Assembly (NCBI GenBank): GCA_946221915.1
Contig: CAMIKG010000005.1
Span: 94,517 to 158,516, forward strand
Direction: 5' to 3'
From: an uncultured Erwinia sp.
GTDB taxonomy: Bacteria > Pseudomonadota > Gammaproteobacteria > Enterobacterales > Enterobacteriaceae
DNA length: 64,000 nt
In this document: one piece after another, positions 61,611 through 64,000 of the stretch
Layout: the number at the start of each line of letters is the position of its first letter
How positions within the stretch are numbered: position 1 is the first letter of the stretch
Made by a program: the position numbers and the translations under genes
Notes under the pieces: generated by a model
What the model was told of the DNA's origin: nothing
Seen by the model: the letters and a program-made list of their open reading frames with translations, nothing else
Databases searched by the model: none

Positions 61611-63998
61611 ATGAAAAACGGAACCTCGTTAGCGCGCGTTCTGCTGATACTCACGGTGCTGTTTGCTGCACTGAGTGGCCTCTATCTGCTGGCTGGCGGT
61701 ATCTGGCTGGCAAAACTGGGTGGTTCACTCTATTACATCGTGGCAGGTGTGGTGATGCTGATCACTGCCTGGTTGCTGTATCGCCGCCGCGCGGCTGCAT
61801 TAGGGTTGTATGCTATTTATCTGCTCGCCACCACCGTGTGGTCACTGTGGGAAGTTGGCCCCGATTTCTGGGCGCTGACACCACGTCTGGATGTCACTTT
61901 CTTCTTTGGTTTGTGGATTGCCTTGCCGGTGATTTATCGTCTGCTGGCGAACGGCAAAGCTGCGCGTGGCGCGCTGGCCGCGTCACTGGCGGTAATAGTG
62001 ATCGTGCTGGCGTATGCCATCTTTAACGATCCACAGGAGATCAACGGTACGCTGCAAGCCGATCAAAACACGGTGATCGAGCGTAACGCGCAGGGCGTTG
62101 CCGATGCCGACTGGCCTGCCTATGGCCGTACCCAGCACGGTACGCGTTACTCGCCGCTGAGCCAGATTACTGACAAAAACGTCGGTGAGCTGCAGGAAGT
62201 GTGGCGTTTCCAGACCGGTGATCTGAAAACCGCCAACGATCCGGCTGAAATCACCGATGAAGTGACGCCGATTAAAATTCGCGACTCGCTCTACCTGTGT
62301 ACGCCGCACCAGCAGCTGATTGCACTGGATGCCGCCAGTGGTAAAGAGAGGTGGCGTTTTGACCCGCAGCTGAAAACCCGTCCTGATTTCCAGCATGTGA
62401 CCTGTCGTGGTGTCTCTTATCATGAGACGCCGGCGCTGGCGCAGGCGGAAAGCAACGGTCAGAAACCTGCACTCTGCGCACGCCGGATTATTCTGCCGGT
62501 CAACGATGGTCATCTGTATGCGCTGGATGCCGAAACCGGTGCGCGTTGCGCCGACTTTGGCGACAACGGTGATGTCAATCTGCAGGCGAATCTGCCTTAC
62601 AACAAAGTGGGCGCCTATGAGCCGACCTCTCCGCCGGTGATTACCGACAAGGTGATTGTGGTGGCAGGCGCGGTAACCGATAACTATTCGACGCGCGAGC
62701 CGTCCGGTGTGATCCGTGGTTTTGATGTCAACAACGGCAAACTGCTGTGGGCATTTGATACCGGCGCGAAAGATCCGAACAAGCTGCCGGGTGAGGGCGA
62801 ACACTTTACCCCGAACTCGCCAAACTCATGGGCGCCAGCCGCTTATGATGCCCAGCTGGATATCGTTTATCTGCCGATTGGCGTGTCGACGCCGGATATC
62901 TGGGGTGGTCATCGCACGCCGGAGATGGAGCGTTACGCAACGGGTCTGCTGGCGCTGAATGCGTCGACAGGCAAGCTGGCGTGGTTCTACCAGACTGTGC
63001 ATCACGATCTGTGGGATATGGATGTGCCTGCTCAGCCGACGCTGGCAGACATTACCGATAACAGCGGCAATAAAGTACCGGTGGTCTACGTACCGACCAA
63101 AACCGGCGACATCTTTGTGTTGGATCGCCGCAGTGGTAAAACCGTGGTGCCGGCACCGGAAACACCAGTGCCGCAGGGACCGGCGAAGGGCGACCGTCTG
63201 TCGCCAACCCAGCCGTATTCGCAGCTGACTTTCCGTCCGAAAGAGCATCTGAGCGGGAAAGACATGTGGGGTGCGACGATCTACGATCAGCTGATCTGTC
63301 GTGTCATGTTCCACAGCCTGCGCTATGAAGGTCCGTTTACACCGCCGTCCGAGCAGGGCACGCTGGTGTTCCCGGGCAACCTTGGTATGTTCGAGTGGGG
63401 CGGCATTTCAGTCGATACCGATCGTCAGCTGGCAGTGATGAACCCAATGGCACTGCCGTTTGTTTCGAAGCTGATCCCGCGTGGTCCGGGCAATCCGCAG
63501 GAAGAGCCGGAAAATGCGCAGGGCAGTGGTTCGGAGTCCGGTATTCAGCCGCAGTACGGCGTGCCGTATGGCGTTACGCTGAATCCGTTCCTGTCGCCGC
63601 TGGCCTTCCCTTGTAAGCAGCCTGCCTGGGGTTATGTGTCGGCGGTTGATCTGAAGACCAACGAAGTCGTGTGGAAGAAACGTATTGGTACCGTGCGCGA
63701 CAGCTCGCCAGTGCCGCTGCCGTTTAAGATGGGCATGCCAATGCTTGGTGCGCCTGTTTCTACCGCAGGCAATGTGTTCTTTATTGCTGCCACGGCGGAT
63801 AACTATCTGCGTGCCTTTAATGTCTCTAACGGTGAAAAACTGTGGGAAGCGCGTTTACCGGCAGGGGGGCAGGCGACACCAATGACTTATGAAGTGAATG
63901 GCCGACAGTATGTGGTGATTGCGGCGGGTGGTCATGGTTCGTTTGGCACTAAGCTGGGTGACTACATCATCGCTTACGCGCTGCCTGAGAAGAAGTAA
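61611..63998 (+). CDS. gcd: Gcd membrane-bound PQQ-dependent glucose dehydrogenase
   Basis: Oxidises glucose to gluconolactone in the periplasm and passes electrons to ubiquinone. Five membrane helices (about residues 10-145) are followed by a PQQ-binding beta-propeller with WPAYGRTQHGTRYSPLSQI, SGKERWRFDPQL, FYQTVHHDLWDMDVPAQPTL and GGHGSFGTKLGDYIIAYALP at the C terminus. I chose ATG at 61611 (795 residues, E. coli 796); an upstream in-frame start at 61572 is less likely. It is complete, with the stop two bases before the window end. The 160-base gap after pqqU contains no clear terminator. Confidence 0.97.
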   Translation: MKNGTSLARVLLILTVLFAALSGLYLLAGGIWLAKLGGSLYYIVAGVVMLITAWLLYRRRAAALGLYAIYLLATTVWSLWEVGPDFWALTPRLDVTFFFGLWIALPVIYRLLANGKAARGALAASLAVIVIVLAYAIFNDPQEINGTLQADQNTVIERNAQGVADADWPAYGRTQHGTRYSPLSQITDKNVGELQEVWRFQTGDLKTANDPAEITDEVTPIKIRDSLYLCTPHQQLIALDAASGKERWRFDPQLKTRPDFQHVTCRGVSYHETPALAQAESNGQKPALCARRIILPVNDGHLYALDAETGARCADFGDNGDVNLQANLPYNKVGAYEPTSPPVITDKVIVVAGAVTDNYSTREPSGVIRGFDVNNGKLLWAFDTGAKDPNKLPGEGEHFTPNSPNSWAPAAYDAQLDIVYLPIGVSTPDIWGGHRTPEMERYATGLLALNASTGKLAWFYQTVHHDLWDMDVPAQPTLADITDNSGNKVPVVYVPTKTGDIFVLDRRSGKTVVPAPETPVPQGPAKGDRLSPTQPYSQLTFRPKEHLSGKDMWGATIYDQLICRVMFHSLRYEGPFTPPSEQGTLVFPGNLGMFEWGGISVDTDRQLAVMNPMALPFVSKLIPRGPGNPQEEPENAQGSGSESGIQPQYGVPYGVTLNPFLSPLAFPCKQPAWGYVSAVDLKTNEVVWKKRIGTVRDSSPVPLPFKMGMPMLGAPVSTAGNVFFIAATADNYLRAFNVSNGEKLWEARLPAGGQATPMTYEVNGRQYVVIAAGGHGSFGTKLGDYIIAYALPEKK

Positions 63999-64000
63999 GG

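Noticed and set aside
1..64000. CRISPR arrays, rRNA or tRNA genes
   Set aside because: No spaced direct repeats, no rRNA-like sequence and no cloverleaf-like sequence were noticed in the intergenic regions, though I could not run a search.

Overview
The window looks like chromosome of an enterobacterium of the Erwiniaceae (Pantoea/Erwinia-like). The evidence is the gene order wza-wzb-wzc ... galF-galE, then an O-antigen block, gnd, wzz and the his operon, plus amylovoran/colanic-type exopolysaccharide (EPS) genes and close protein matches to E. coli housekeeping genes. I see no rRNA, tRNA, insertion sequence, integrase or CRISPR array. Genus assignment is inference.

Layout. (1) 1-13035: EPS locus. 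It has a long promoter/leader with a candidate RcsAB box and a JUMPstart/ops element, then wza, wzb, wzc, a strong hairpin, a GT2 transferase, Wzy, a GT4 transferase, WcaJ, WzxC, a pyruvyl transferase, a second GT2 and a terminator. A Tat-exported beta-helix protein (WcaM/AmsF-like position) lies on the opposite strand. (2) 15260-17267: galF, galE and a terminator. (3) 17340-36746: an AT-rich O-antigen locus with its own JUMPstart/ops. A nine-gene legionaminic-acid pathway (legB, legC, legG, legI, legH, ptmE, ptmF, legF, ptmA) is followed by a capsule-type transferase, Wzx, Wzy, two GT4 transferases, the UDP-L-FucNAc genes fnlA-fnlB-fnlC and wbuC. (4) gnd and wzz. (5) 39735-42857 (minus): a three-gene cassette of GtrB-like polyprenyl-phosphate glycosyltransferase, small SMR/ArnE-like membrane protein and large GT-C-like membrane protein. 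It resembles a periplasmic O-antigen/EPS glycosylation system with a non-GtrA flippase. (6) 43100-50466 (minus): the complete hisGDCBHAFI operon with hisL leader peptide and attenuator. (7) yeeZ, then a putrescine-use cluster (puuB, puuR, puuD facing puuA, puuP) with paired palindromic candidate PuuR operators. (8) sbcB (minus), then pqqU and gcd, a PQQ receptor beside a PQQ-dependent glucose dehydrogenase.

How it works together. The EPS genes predict a short repeat: WcaJ-primed, three further transferases, one pyruvate ketal, Wzx/Wzy assembly and Wza-Wzb-Wzc export. The O-antigen genes predict a WecA-primed unit containing legionaminic acid (or a close isomer) and L-FucNAc, polymerised by Wzy and length-controlled by Wzz. 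Both long operons carry an ops element, so RfaH probably couples surface-polysaccharide transcription. The items most worth a second look are the legionaminic-acid O-antigen with its unassigned transferase, the SMR-flippase glycosylation cassette, the opposite-strand Tat beta-helix protein and the pqqU-gcd pair.
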